Source: Planktomarina sp. (GTDB taxonomy: Bacteria > Pseudomonadota > Alphaproteobacteria > Rhodobacterales > Rhodobacteraceae). From it: 23,829 nt of DNA. Within the stretch, counting starts at the first letter, position 1. Each line of letters opens with the position of its first letter. Positions 1-7,189 of this stretch are shown here, one piece after another. The notes under the pieces are model-generated. The model did no database searches, was not told where the DNA came from, and saw only the letters and a list, made by a program, of their open reading frames with translations. Made by a program: the position numbers and the translations under genes. The stretch covers positions 1-23,829 of the forward strand of contig JADHLF010000040.1 of assembly GCA_016780825.1 (NCBI GenBank). The letters run 5' to 3'.

Positions 1-729
1 GTCGCAGGCGCAGTCACAACCGCCGAGGAGCGCTCTTCCCGCCCGATGGCCTCGCGCTTACTCTATTGCGGCGGTTTGGTGGCCCTTGTGATCATGGCGA
101 TCAAAATGCCGGATGATTTTGGTGCGGGCCAGCGTAACCAGGCGGTTTTCTTCGTGCTGACCTTTTGCCTCCTGCCGCTGGTCAACGCGGTTTTTGATTT
201 CGCCTCTGTCGGTTTGACCCGCTATCTGCTCCGCCTTGGGCTTGAGCAAAAGCGGGCGGCTTGGCGGGCGGTTTAGGACGGGCTGGGCGGGATTGCCATT
301 TTCTTTGCCTTGGGATGTACGCTCATCGCCTTTGTCACCTTTGTTGTCCCGGCCGATGGGGTGCCGCTTGTGGATTTGAAGCAGCTTTTTGCCGATATGC
401 GCAGGGCGCCGGGCGATTATATCTGGTTGATGGTGACGCTGTTTTCCACGCTCATACCCACCCTATTGCATCTCTCTGTCGCGGTGCTCACCCTAGGGCT
501 GCAATACCCTGCAGGGGTGCGCAATTTTGTGGCCGGTCTTTTGGAGCGCGGCGAGCAGAGCGGGCAAGCGGCCCTCCTCTCTGGCATCTGTATTTGGGCC
601 ATGATCACCATCGCGCTTTGGTGTCCGATCTGGATCTTTGGCTTCGTCGTCACCCATGACCACGGCGCGATCGTCAACGCCGTGCTTTGGGGTTTTGAGG
701 CCTTCGCCTGGGCCATTGGCGGGATATAG
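1..729 (+). pseudogene. integral membrane protein, 3' part, interrupted by in-frame TAG
   Basis: Frame 1 is open from the left edge of the window, so the gene starts upstream. It runs to a TAG at 274-276 (reading ...R-A-V-stop-D-G-L-G-G...), and the same frame then continues without a shift to the TAG at 727-729. Both halves have the same character: hydrophobic helices separated by short charged loops, about five membrane segments in the visible part. The natural reading is one polytopic inner-membrane protein with a nonsense mutation (for example TGG or CAG to TAG) and no indel. A second product could start at TTG 310, but no ribosome binding site is obvious there. I do not recognise the family. 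A sequencing error at one base would also explain the pattern. Confidence 0.6.
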
Positions 730-781
730 GCTCGACAATCTGCCATCTACACATCCCCGCAATCTCTGCTATAGCGGCGCT

Positions 782-2155
782 ATGGCACAGAATCCTCCCC
801 ACCTCCGCCCTGACCTCGCGCCCAAAGCGCGGATTGAAACCCCGCGCCCGGGCCAGCCGACCATCGGCATGGTATCGCTGGGCTGTCCCAAGGCTTTGGT
901 TGACAGCGAGCGCATTTTGACCCGCCTGCGCGCGGAGGGCTATGCCATCAGCCCCGATTACGCCGGCGCAGAGGCGGTCATTGTCAACACCTGCGGCTTT
1001 CTCGACAGCGCCAAGGCGGAAAGTCTTGAGGCGATTGGTGAGGCGCTGCATCAAAACGGCAAGGTGATTGTCACCGGCTGTTTGGGCGCCAATACGGAGT
1101 ATATCACCGGCGCGCATCCACGCGTTTTGGCCGTCACCGGCCCGCATCAATATGAGCAGGTGTTGGATGCCGTCCATGCCGCCGTGCCGCCCGCGCCGGA
1201 TCCTTTCGTGGATCTTCTGCCCGCCTCCGGCGTCTCTCTCACGCCGCGGCACTACAGCTATTTGAAAATCTCCGAGGGCTGCAATCATAAGTGCAAATTT
1301 TGCATCATTCCCGATATGCGCGGCAAATTGGTCAGCCGCCCGCCCCGTGCGATCCTGCGGGAGGCGGAGAAATTGGTTGAGGCTGGGGTGCGCGAGCTCT
1401 TGGTAATCTCCCAAGACACCAGCGCCTATGGCATTGATATTAAAACGACAAAGGAGGGCGATCTGCGGCCTCATATCACCGATCTGGCCCGTGAGCTGGG
1501 GCAATTGGGCGCTTGGGTGCGGCTGCATTATGTCTACCCCTACCCGCATGTGCGCCATTTGATCCCGCTGATGGCTGAGGGGTTGATCCTGCCCTATCTC
1601 GACATTCCCTTTCAACACGCGCATCCCGATGTGCTCAAACGCATGGCCCGCCCCGCCGCGGCGTCCAAAACGCTGGATGAAATTGCCGCCTGGCGCAAGG
1701 ATTGCCCAGAGATCACCCTGCGGTCGACCTTCATTGTCGGCTACCCCGGCGAGACGGAAGCCGAATTCCAAACCCTGCTGGATTGGATGGATGAGGCACA
1801 GCTCGACCGCGTTGGGTGCTTTCAATATGAAAATGTCGCCGGTGCCCGCTCCAATGATCTGCCCGATCATGTCTCCGAGGAGATCAAGCAAGACCGCTGG
1901 GACCGGTTTATGGAAAAGGCGCAGGCCATTTCCGAGGCCAAACTGGCGGCCAAACTCGGCCATCATATGGAGGTTATCGTCGATGAGCTGGACGCGGAGG
2001 GCATCGCCACCTGCCGCACCAAGGCCGACGCGCCCGAGATCGACGGCAATTTGTTTATTGACGACGGCACCGAAGCCCTGACCCCCGGCGACATCGTGAC
2101 GGTCGAGGTGGACGAGGCGGGCGCCTATGACCTCTGGGGTCGGATTGTTTCCTAA
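782..2155 (+). CDS. rimO: ribosomal protein S12 methylthiotransferase RimO
   Basis: RimO is a radical-SAM enzyme that inserts sulfur and a methyl group at the beta carbon of the conserved aspartate of ribosomal protein S12. The 457-residue product has the family layout. An N-terminal UPF0004 domain carries three cluster cysteines (C35, C71, C100). The radical-SAM core carries C167-x3-C171-x2-C174 in the context EGCNHKCKFC. A C-terminal TRAM domain follows. The frame stays open upstream into the preceding gene, but the ATG at 782 (MAQNPPHLRPDL) gives the usual family N-terminus. No Shine-Dalgarno sequence precedes it; a TATAGC hexamer at 770-775 lies seven bases upstream of the ATG, so the message may be leaderless. 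The gene stands alone, with an unrelated broken membrane gene upstream and a repeat-rich gap downstream. Confidence 0.95.
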   Translation: MAQNPPHLRPDLAPKARIETPRPGQPTIGMVSLGCPKALVDSERILTRLRAEGYAISPDYAGAEAVIVNTCGFLDSAKAESLEAIGEALHQNGKVIVTGCLGANTEYITGAHPRVLAVTGPHQYEQVLDAVHAAVPPAPDPFVDLLPASGVSLTPRHYSYLKISEGCNHKCKFCIIPDMRGKLVSRPPRAILREAEKLVEAGVRELLVISQDTSAYGIDIKTTKEGDLRPHITDLARELGQLGAWVRLHYVYPYPHVRHLIPLMAEGLILPYLDIPFQHAHPDVLKRMARPAAASKTLDEIAAWRKDCPEITLRSTFIVGYPGETEAEFQTLLDWMDEAQLDRVGCFQYENVAGARSNDLPDHVSEEIKQDRWDRFMEKAQAISEAKLAAKLGHHMEVIVDELDAEGIATCRTKADAPEIDGNLFIDDGTEALTPGDIVTVEVDEAGAYDLWGRIVS

Positions 2156-2180
2156 AAATATGAAATAAATATGAAAAAAT

Positions 2181-2483
2181 AGCCTCTGCTTAACCCGACC
2201 GCCGAGCCAAAACGCTTTGCCCGGTGGCAACACCGGGCTGCGCCTGCCTGCCCCCCGGCAGACGCATTCACCCTCTCACTATGCTGGTAGGTGTGGGTAT
2301 TGCTCAAGTTTTGCAGAGTTTTCACCACCGGACATATGCGCCCGCCCAGGCCGGCGCTGCCCTCATTTCATGCTCAAATGGCGTTATGCCGAGGTCTTAA
2401 AACATGTAAATTTTGCCAAAGCCTTTGCGCTAAATTTCCAGAAGAACCGTCCCGATCATTCCTTTGAAAGACCTCTGCATAAC
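2181..2483. repeat. IS-end-like inverted and direct repeats, possible MITE or IS relic
   Basis: The gap between rimO and the IMPACT-family gene has no credible gene. It holds three copies of a motif close to CCTCTGCATAAC: forward at 2182-2194 (CCTCTGCTTAAC core), inverted at 2383-2398, and forward at 2468-2483. The last two are inverted repeats matching at 15 of 16 bases. The motif resembles the terminal repeats of IS5-family elements. The pair 2182/2383 would fit a ~215-base miniature element with imperfect ends; 2468 would be a further end. No transposase fragment is recognisable. The 94-codon reading frame across 2217-2501 has low-complexity, Pro/Arg-rich composition at its start and is not called as a gene. 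Confidence 0.4.
2219..2261 (+). terminator. two tandem hairpins downstream of rimO
   Basis: Bases 2219-2238 form a perfect 8-bp stem (GCCCGGTG / CACCGGGC) closed by a GCAA tetraloop of the stable GNRA class. Bases 2248-2261 form a second short stem (CTGCC / GGCAG) around a CCCC loop. No T-run follows either hairpin, so classical intrinsic termination is uncertain. They could instead be RNA 3'-end stabilisers or part of the surrounding repeat element. They lie 64 bases after the rimO stop. Confidence 0.35.
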
Positions 2484-2497
2484 ATAGCCCCCACGCC

Positions 2498-2851
2498 CTA
2501 GGGCGCGGGATGATCTAGGTAGAGACGCGTTGCCTCTTGCACATGGCGGAAGCGGTCGCCGCCGAGGTGTTTGCCGCCGTACCAGCGCGTCACGATGATC
2601 AGCTCACCGCGCCGCTCGGCCCGCTCCAACATGCGCAGAATGACCATCCCGGCGCCGCTTTCTCCATCATCTGACTTCATCGGCACCCCATCGAGCAGCA
2701 CGCCCCAGCTGTTATGGGTCGCCTTGGCATATTTCTTGTCCCGTTTCAGATCTTGAAGCGCCGCATCAATCTGTGATCGATCTGCAACCCGGCAGCCTGA
2801 GACCGCATATTTCGAGCCGCGGTCGCTGAGGATCACCCCCAATTTCCTCAC
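2498..2851 (-). CDS. IMPACT/YigZ (UPF0029) family protein
   Basis: The 117-residue product is essentially a single UPF0029/IMPACT N-terminal domain. The family signature is clear: HNSWGVLLDG, the KSDDGESGAG stretch and VTRWYGGKHLGGDRFRHV. It lacks the C-terminal domain of full-length YigZ (about 200 residues), so it is a short, one-domain member. The start is a GTG at 2849-2851 with an AAGGG motif upstream. Members are linked to translation or stress responses, but the bacterial role is not established. The gene lies 40 bases downstream of the M48 lipoprotein gene on the same strand and is probably co-transcribed. Its TAG stop lies inside a perfect 12-base palindrome (2494-2505). Confidence 0.85.
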   Translation of the reverse strand: MRKLGVILSDRGSKYAVSGCRVADRSQIDAALQDLKRDKKYAKATHNSWGVLLDGVPMKSDDGESGAGMVILRMLERAERRGELIIVTRWYGGKHLGGDRFRHVQEATRLYLDHPAP

Positions 2852-2891
2852 AATCGCGCCCTTGGGGCAAGGGTCAGGGCCAGGCGTGGGG

Positions 2892-3587
2892 TCAAAGCTC
2901 TGCCACCGCAGCTTTTACCCCGGCGATCCGATCCGCATTGCGCGGGTGTGTGCCAAAGAACCGATTGGCCGGATCAGGAATCCGCGTGAAATAGGCGGCG
3001 CCGCGCACCGCATCAAAACCCGCTTTTTGCGTCATCTGCGCGCCCAGGCGATCCGCCTCAAGCTCAAAGGTTTTTGAGTAATTGCGCCGACCCACCGCCG
3101 CGCCAATTTCAGAGGCCGCATCAACCGAACGATTGGAGCCGCCCAAGGCTGCCGCCAGCACCTCAAAGAGTGTGGCACCGCCGCGCGCCAATTCATCTTG
3201 CCGCTCTAAATGCTGCAAAATATGATGGGCCCCCTCGTGGCCAATGACAAAGGCCACCTCATCGGCATTATACATGTCTTCCAAAAGCGTCAGGGTAAAT
3301 GCCAAGATGGGCTGTCCCGCACCATTCACCGTTTGAAACGCATTGGGCGCGCTGTTCGGATTTGGATCAATGGCGATCAAAAAGTCGCAATTCAAATCCG
3401 GGCGGGTGGACTTGCAGGTCTCACGCAGGACCGGCCGCATCCGGCGCACAGCGATGGCAAATCGCTCGGGCACATCTTCGGCCTTCAAGACCCGCGCCTC
3501 ATCTGCCGCCACCACAGGAGCGCGCGCATCTGGCTTGAGAGCGCATCCGGCCAAAGCCAACATCATTATCACGGGGATGAACCGCAT
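2892..3587 (-). CDS. M48-family zinc metallopeptidase lipoprotein
   Basis: This is a predicted periplasmic, membrane-anchored zinc peptidase of family M48 (Ste24/HtpX/BepA-like catalytic domain), of the type involved in envelope protein quality control. With the start at 3587 the 231-residue product begins MRFIPVIMMLALAGC, a short lipoprotein signal with lipobox LAGC and lipidated Cys15. An AAGGAG Shine-Dalgarno supports this start over the longer frame beginning at 3641. The zinc motif HEGAH is at residues 117-121. The third ligand is the glutamate of FELEADRLG (E175), and a HPRNADRI segment near the C-terminus is typical of the family. There are no TPR repeats, so it is a minimal member. 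It is divergent from the 77-residue gene, with about 137 bases between start codons. Confidence 0.88.
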   Translation of the reverse strand: MRFIPVIMMLALAGCALKPDARAPVVAADEARVLKAEDVPERFAIAVRRMRPVLRETCKSTRPDLNCDFLIAIDPNPNSAPNAFQTVNGAGQPILAFTLTLLEDMYNADEVAFVIGHEGAHHILQHLERQDELARGGATLFEVLAAALGGSNRSVDAASEIGAAVGRRNYSKTFELEADRLGAQMTQKAGFDAVRGAAYFTRIPDPANRFFGTHPRNADRIAGVKAAVAEL

Positions 3588-3690
3588 TCCGCTCTCCTTA
3601 AACCTCTTCTCCAGTCTACCCATAAAACCGCTGCAAACCAACCCTTTGATCCAACCACCCCGGCAAGAAATTGCCCGGTGCGCTTGTCCC

Positions 3691-3718
3691 TTGCACCGTG
3701 AGTAAATCTGATTAATGT
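3691..3718 (+). promoter_or_regulatory. candidate sigma-70 promoter for the 77-residue gene and the HDAC-like gene
   Basis: TTGCAC at 3691-3696 and TAATGT at 3713-3718 are separated by 16 bases. The expected transcription start falls at or within a base or two of the ATG at 3725, and there is no Shine-Dalgarno sequence, so the transcript would be leaderless. This is a motif reading only. Confidence 0.4.
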
Positions 3719-3724
3719 TAGCAT

Positions 3725-3958
3725 ATGTTTACCATTGAACACGGCTTTGAAGCCACCTCTATCACTTTGATCGATGATACGGTCGGCGCGCTTTTGGAAG
3801 ATGTGTGCATCAAGTCCTATGAAGACCGAATTGTCATTGAACAATGGGACGCCACCCGCGATCGTATGCATAGGATCACGCTCTCGATGAACCAAGCCCA
3901 CGACCTTGCCGCGGCGCTGGACTTGCCCGAAGGCGTCTACCAGAGGGCCGAGCTTTAG
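3725..3958 (+). CDS. hypothetical protein, 77 residues
   Basis: A short acidic, soluble protein with no signal peptide or membrane segment (MFTIEHGFEATSITLIDD...). I do not recognise a named family. The sequence alternates beta-strand-like and helix-like segments (ITLIDD, CIKSYEDRIVIEQWD, then MNQAHDLAAALDLPEG), consistent with a small alpha/beta fold. The stop lies 17 bases before the ATG of the class II HDAC-like gene on the same strand, so the two are probably one transcription unit; the small protein may be a partner of that enzyme, but this is inference from adjacency only. The start has no Shine-Dalgarno sequence and sits seven bases after a -10-like hexamer. Confidence 0.75.
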   Translation: MFTIEHGFEATSITLIDDTVGALLEDVCIKSYEDRIVIEQWDATRDRMHRITLSMNQAHDLAAALDLPEGVYQRAEL

Positions 3959-3975
3959 ATGAGAGAGCGCCAAAG

Positions 3976-5073
3976 ATGACGACCGGATTTTATTGGGATG
4001 AGCGCTGTTTTTGGTTTTCTGGCGGCAATTATGCCTTCACCCAGCCCGTGGGCGGTTTGGTTCAGCCCCTCGCGGCTGGCGGTATTCCGGAAAATCCCGA
4101 AACCAAGCGCCGGTTGAAAAATCTGATGGATGTCACCGGGCTGACCCAGACCCTCGCCAGCCAGAGTGCGGATGTGGCCAGTCGCGAAGCGCTGTTGCGG
4201 GTACACCCCAGCGCCTATCTCGACGCTTTTGAGGAGGCTTCCAAGGGAAGCGGCGGCGAGCTTGGCCTGCGCGTGCCTTTCGGTCATGGCGGTTATGAGC
4301 AAGCAGCGCTGTCCACGGGTCTCGCCTGCCGGGCGGTGGCCGATGTGATGGCCGGGCGTGTGCGCAATGCCTATGCTCTGTCACGCCCCCCGGGGCATCA
4401 TTGTTTGCCCGATTTTCCAAATGGGTTTTGCCTTTTGGCCAATATCGCCGTGGCGATCGAGGCCGCCCGCGTCAAGCAGCCAGAGTTGAAAGTGGCCGTT
4501 TTGGATTGGGACGTGCATCACGGCAACGGAACAGAGGCGATTTACATCGACGACCCAGCCGTTCTGACCCTCTCGATCCATCAAGACAGAAATTATCCGC
4601 TGGACAGCGGCGATGCCGACACCCGCGGCGTGGATAAAAGCAATATCAACATCCCTCTGCCACCCGGAGCGGGCCATGCCAGCTATATGCAGGTTATGGA
4701 GCGTATCGTTCAACCTGCCTTGCACCGATTTAAACCAGATTTGATCGTGGTGGCTTGTGGATATGATGCCGCGGCCATTGATCCTTTGTCCCGCATGCTT
4801 GCCACAGCCCAGACCTTCAGAGCCATGACCGCTGCCATCAAAGCCAGCGCGGCGGACCTCTGTGACGGCCGTTTGGTCTTGGTGCATGAAGGCGGATATT
4901 CAGAGGTCTATGTCCCTTTTTGCGGCCATGCCACCATCTCTACCCTGGCCAATAGCACAATTGAAGCGCCCGATCCCTTTGAGGAGACCTTCGCCAGGCG
5001 CCAACCGCGCGGCAAATTTGCCGATTTCCTGGGCAGTTGGGTCGATGATTTGGCCGCGTTCCATAGGTCCTAA
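3976..5073 (+). CDS. class II histone-deacetylase-like amidohydrolase
   Basis: A zinc-dependent deacetylase of the bacterial HDAC-like/acetylpolyamine amidohydrolase superfamily, 365 residues, cytosolic. The active site is complete: the tandem histidines H141-H142 in RPPGHHCLPDFPNG, zinc ligands D179 and H181 in DWDVHHGNG, the third ligand D265 in CGYDAAAIDPL, and the transition-state tyrosine in HEGGYSE. Length and numbering closely follow the characterised class II homologue HDAH from strain FB188. Natural substrates of such enzymes are mostly unknown; acetylated polyamines, small amides or acetyl-lysine proteins are possible. The gene follows the 77-residue gene by 17 bases and has only a weak GAGAG-type ribosome site, suggesting translation coupled to its neighbour. 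Confidence 0.9.
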   Translation: MTTGFYWDERCFWFSGGNYAFTQPVGGLVQPLAAGGIPENPETKRRLKNLMDVTGLTQTLASQSADVASREALLRVHPSAYLDAFEEASKGSGGELGLRVPFGHGGYEQAALSTGLACRAVADVMAGRVRNAYALSRPPGHHCLPDFPNGFCLLANIAVAIEAARVKQPELKVAVLDWDVHHGNGTEAIYIDDPAVLTLSIHQDRNYPLDSGDADTRGVDKSNINIPLPPGAGHASYMQVMERIVQPALHRFKPDLIVVACGYDAAAIDPLSRMLATAQTFRAMTAAIKASAADLCDGRLVLVHEGGYSEVYVPFCGHATISTLANSTIEAPDPFEETFARRQPRGKFADFLGSWVDDLAAFHRS

Positions 5074-5124
5074 ATCATCGCGCACCCCTTGCGAAACGCT
5101 CTGCCATGCCCCAGATTATAGCCT

Positions 5125-5691
5125 ATGACAGATGCATTGACCTTTTTGAAAACCCGCCGCTCTCGCCCGGCGAAAGTGCTGACCGCACCGGTTCCTGACC
5201 GGGTCGCGCTTGAGGCGCTCCTTTGCGTGGCTGCGCGCACGCCCGATCATGGCAAGCTGGAGCCTTGGAGGTTCATTGTTCTTGAGCAAGCCGCATTGCG
5301 CCGCCTGGGCGTTTTGGCCCGCAGCTTGGCTGAGGCAGCTGGCCCAGAAGTGGTTGATGCCAACAAGGCAAGTCAGCAATTTGAAACCGGGCAATTGGCC
5401 GTCGTGGTCGTTGCCAGCCCGAAACCCTGCGATAAGTTTCCACAAATCGAGCAAACCTATTCTGCCGGCGCCGTCTGCCTATCGCTGCTGAACGCAGCTT
5501 TGGCCAGTGGTTGGGGCGCCAATTGGCTTTCTGGCTGGGCCTCGCACAACCGGAATTTTTGCACAGAAGGTTTGGCACTTGCACCGCATGAACATGTCGC
5601 CGGCATTATTCACATCGGAACCGGCCCGGCCCAAATGCCCGACCGTCCGCGCCCTGATGTCACCGCGCTCACCCAATGGATTCATAAATGA
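5125..5691 (+). CDS. nitroreductase family protein
   Basis: A 188-residue FMN-dependent oxidoreductase of the compact YdjA-like nitroreductase group, which uses NAD(P)H to reduce nitro compounds or quinones. The FMN-binding N-terminus (KTRRSRPAKVL) and the segment AARTPDHGKLEPWRFIVL are typical, as are the central SAGAVCLSLLNAALASGWGANWLSGW helix region and the C-terminal GTGPAQMPDRPRP. The length fits the single-domain family, which works as a dimer. The ATG lacks a Shine-Dalgarno sequence; a GATTAT hexamer lies six bases upstream. Its TGA overlaps the ATG of the EI24 gene (ATGA), so the two are translationally coupled. Confidence 0.88.
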   Translation: MTDALTFLKTRRSRPAKVLTAPVPDRVALEALLCVAARTPDHGKLEPWRFIVLEQAALRRLGVLARSLAEAAGPEVVDANKASQQFETGQLAVVVVASPKPCDKFPQIEQTYSAGAVCLSLLNAALASGWGANWLSGWASHNRNFCTEGLALAPHEHVAGIIHIGTGPAQMPDRPRPDVTALTQWIHK

Positions 5692-6386
5692 TTTTTTCAG
5701 ATTTTCTGAGATCCATCGCCCAATTTGACGACCCAAGATTCCGCCGCGTGCTGTGGCGCGGTTTGGGGCTCACCTTTGCCTTATTGGTCATCGCTTGCCT
5801 TTTGGTGAGCTATGGCGTCAACCAACTGTTGTCCTCAGCCTTAGTGGCCGGCCTCATCGGTGATCAGAGTTGGCTGGGCGACGTGATCAATATTGGTGGG
5901 GTCTTACTCACCATCGCGCTGTCAATTTGGTTAATGGTTCCAGTGGCCTCAGCAATTATCGCATTGTTTCTCGACGAGGTGGCGCAGGCGGTTGAGGCGC
6001 GGCACTATCCGCACCTTCCCAAACAGAAGGCCGCCAAGCTGCAAGATCAAATTCTGGTCAGCATCCGTTTTTTGGGGATTTTAATTCTCGCAAATATCGG
6101 CGCTTTGCTCTTATCGATGATTTTGCCAGTCTTGGCGCCCTTTGTGTTTTGGGCCACCAATGGCTATCTTATGGGCCGGGAATATTTTCAAATGGCCGCT
6201 ATGCGGCGTTTGCCGCGCGGGCAAGCTCAAGAGCTATTCCAGCGTCATCAGGGCGCCATCTGGATCGCTGGGATCTTGATGGCTATTCCTCTGACTATTC
6301 CACTGGTGGGCTTATTTATCCCAATTCTGGGCGCGGCCACCTTCACCCATCAGTTCGAGAGACTTCGGGCGTTGCCATCCGGTTGA
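5688..6386 (+). CDS. EI24/CysZ-like integral membrane protein
   Basis: A 232-residue polytopic inner-membrane protein with about four to six hydrophobic segments (LTFALLVIACLLVSYGV, TIALSIWLMVPVASAIIALFL, ILILANIGALLLSMILPV, a C-terminal IPLTIPLVGLFIPILG). The pattern of a cytosolic N-terminus ahead of the first helix, the FLDEVAQAVE stretch after the second helical pair, and the NGYLMGREYFQMAAMRR segment matches the EI24 domain (Pfam EI24), which includes the sulfate permease CysZ. Transport of sulfate is not shown here; many alphaproteobacterial members are simply unassigned. The ATG overlaps the nitroreductase stop by four bases. The last 44 bases overlap the 3' end of the convergent DUF1467 gene. 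Confidence 0.85.
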   Translation: MIFSDFLRSIAQFDDPRFRRVLWRGLGLTFALLVIACLLVSYGVNQLLSSALVAGLIGDQSWLGDVINIGGVLLTIALSIWLMVPVASAIIALFLDEVAQAVEARHYPHLPKQKAAKLQDQILVSIRFLGILILANIGALLLSMILPVLAPFVFWATNGYLMGREYFQMAAMRRLPRGQAQELFQRHQGAIWIAGILMAIPLTIPLVGLFIPILGAATFTHQFERLRALPSG

Positions 6387-6636
6387 ACCAATCAATGTCG
6401 CGCACAGAAATCACGCCGCTGATAATGGTCCCTGCAACAAAGGCCCAAATCACCAGCGCCACGACAGTTGTCACCATAAAGCGCTTTTTCATTTGTGGAT
6501 TTTCAGGGCTGCCCGCATGGGTACCGGGTTCAATTTCGCCGACATCCCCTTGCGTTTGCAAGCGCAGCGGCAAAACAATAAACAAGGTCAAAAACCAGAT
6601 GACGGCAAAAAGTACGAGCGCAGAAGTAATCGGCAT
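6343..6636 (-). CDS. DUF1467 family membrane protein
   Basis: A 97-residue protein with two membrane helices (near residues 5-25 and 54-74) linked by a polar loop (RLQTQGDVGEIEPGTHAGSPENPQMKKRF). The loop wording (GEIEPGTHAGSPENP) and two-helix layout are those of DUF1467, a small alphaproteobacterial family of unknown function. An AGGAAA ribosome site precedes the ATG. It lies 27 bases downstream of the methylmalonyl-CoA epimerase gene in the same direction, a pairing I know from other Rhodobacteraceae, so the two are likely co-transcribed. The last ~13 residues are encoded within the overlap with the convergent EI24 gene. Confidence 0.88.
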   Translation of the reverse strand: MPITSALVLFAVIWFLTLFIVLPLRLQTQGDVGEIEPGTHAGSPENPQMKKRFMVTTVVALVIWAFVAGTIISGVISVRDIDWFNRMATPEVSRTDG

Positions 6637-6663
6637 GAGAATTTCCTGATAATTTATCTAAAC

Positions 6664-7068
6664 TTAAACTTGTTCTAGCTCGATGAGGCACCCCGTGAAG
6701 TCCTTTGGATGCAAAAAGAGCACAGGCTTTCCATGCGCCCCAATTTTCGGCTCACCGCTGCCCAACACCCGCGCCCCCTGGCTTTGCAATTGCGCGCGCG
6801 CCGCGAGGATGTCGTCCACCTCGTAGCAGATGTGATGAATGCCACCAGACGGATTTTTATCCAAGAAATTCTGGATTGGAGAGCCCTCACCGAGCGGAAA
6901 CAGCAACTCAATCTTTGTATTTGGCAGCTCGATGAAAACAACCGTCACACCGTGATCTGGTTCATCTTGTGGCGGGCCAACTTTTGCACCCAAAGTTGTT
7001 TCATATTGCGCCGCAGCCGCCTGCAAATCAGGCACTGCAATTGCCACGTGATTGAGCCGTCCAATCAT
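6664..7068 (-). CDS. mce: methylmalonyl-CoA epimerase
   Basis: This enzyme interconverts (S)- and (R)-methylmalonyl-CoA, joining propionyl-CoA carboxylase to methylmalonyl-CoA mutase so that propionate, odd-chain acids and branched amino acids (and, in roseobacters, DMSP-derived propionyl units) reach succinyl-CoA. The 134-residue product is a vicinal-oxygen-chelate protein with two beta-alpha-beta-beta-beta modules. Likely metal and active-site residues are H7 (LNHVAIAVPD), E47 (VFIELPNTKIELLFPLG), H78/H79 (GGIHHICYEVDD) and E130 (LIELEQV). Of the in-frame starts, ATG 7068 is chosen because AGGAG lies six bases upstream; the ATG at 7074 abuts that AGGAG directly. It is co-directional with DUF1467 and divergent from the receiver-domain gene. 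Confidence 0.93.
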   Translation of the reverse strand: MIGRLNHVAIAVPDLQAAAAQYETTLGAKVGPPQDEPDHGVTVVFIELPNTKIELLFPLGEGSPIQNFLDKNPSGGIHHICYEVDDILAARAQLQSQGARVLGSGEPKIGAHGKPVLFLHPKDFTGCLIELEQV

Positions 7069-7189
7069 TTTCATCTCCTGTTTTTCGGTCTTGTAAAGCC
7101 GCACGCCCAAATAAGGCAAGCGGCATTAACCAAGCGTTAGCGTCTTTGAGGTCAAAACTGATCTATGATTTGGAAGTAAGGGGGCCATC

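Noticed and set aside
674..2233. 519-codon open frame on the minus strand opposite rimO
   Set aside because: It is antisense to a clearly recognised rimO, has no family resemblance, and reflects the codon bias of the real gene.
2217..2501. 94-codon frame on the plus strand in the gap after rimO
   Set aside because: It runs through hairpins and IS-end-like repeats, its start lies next to a hairpin with no ribosome site, and the product resembles no family I know.
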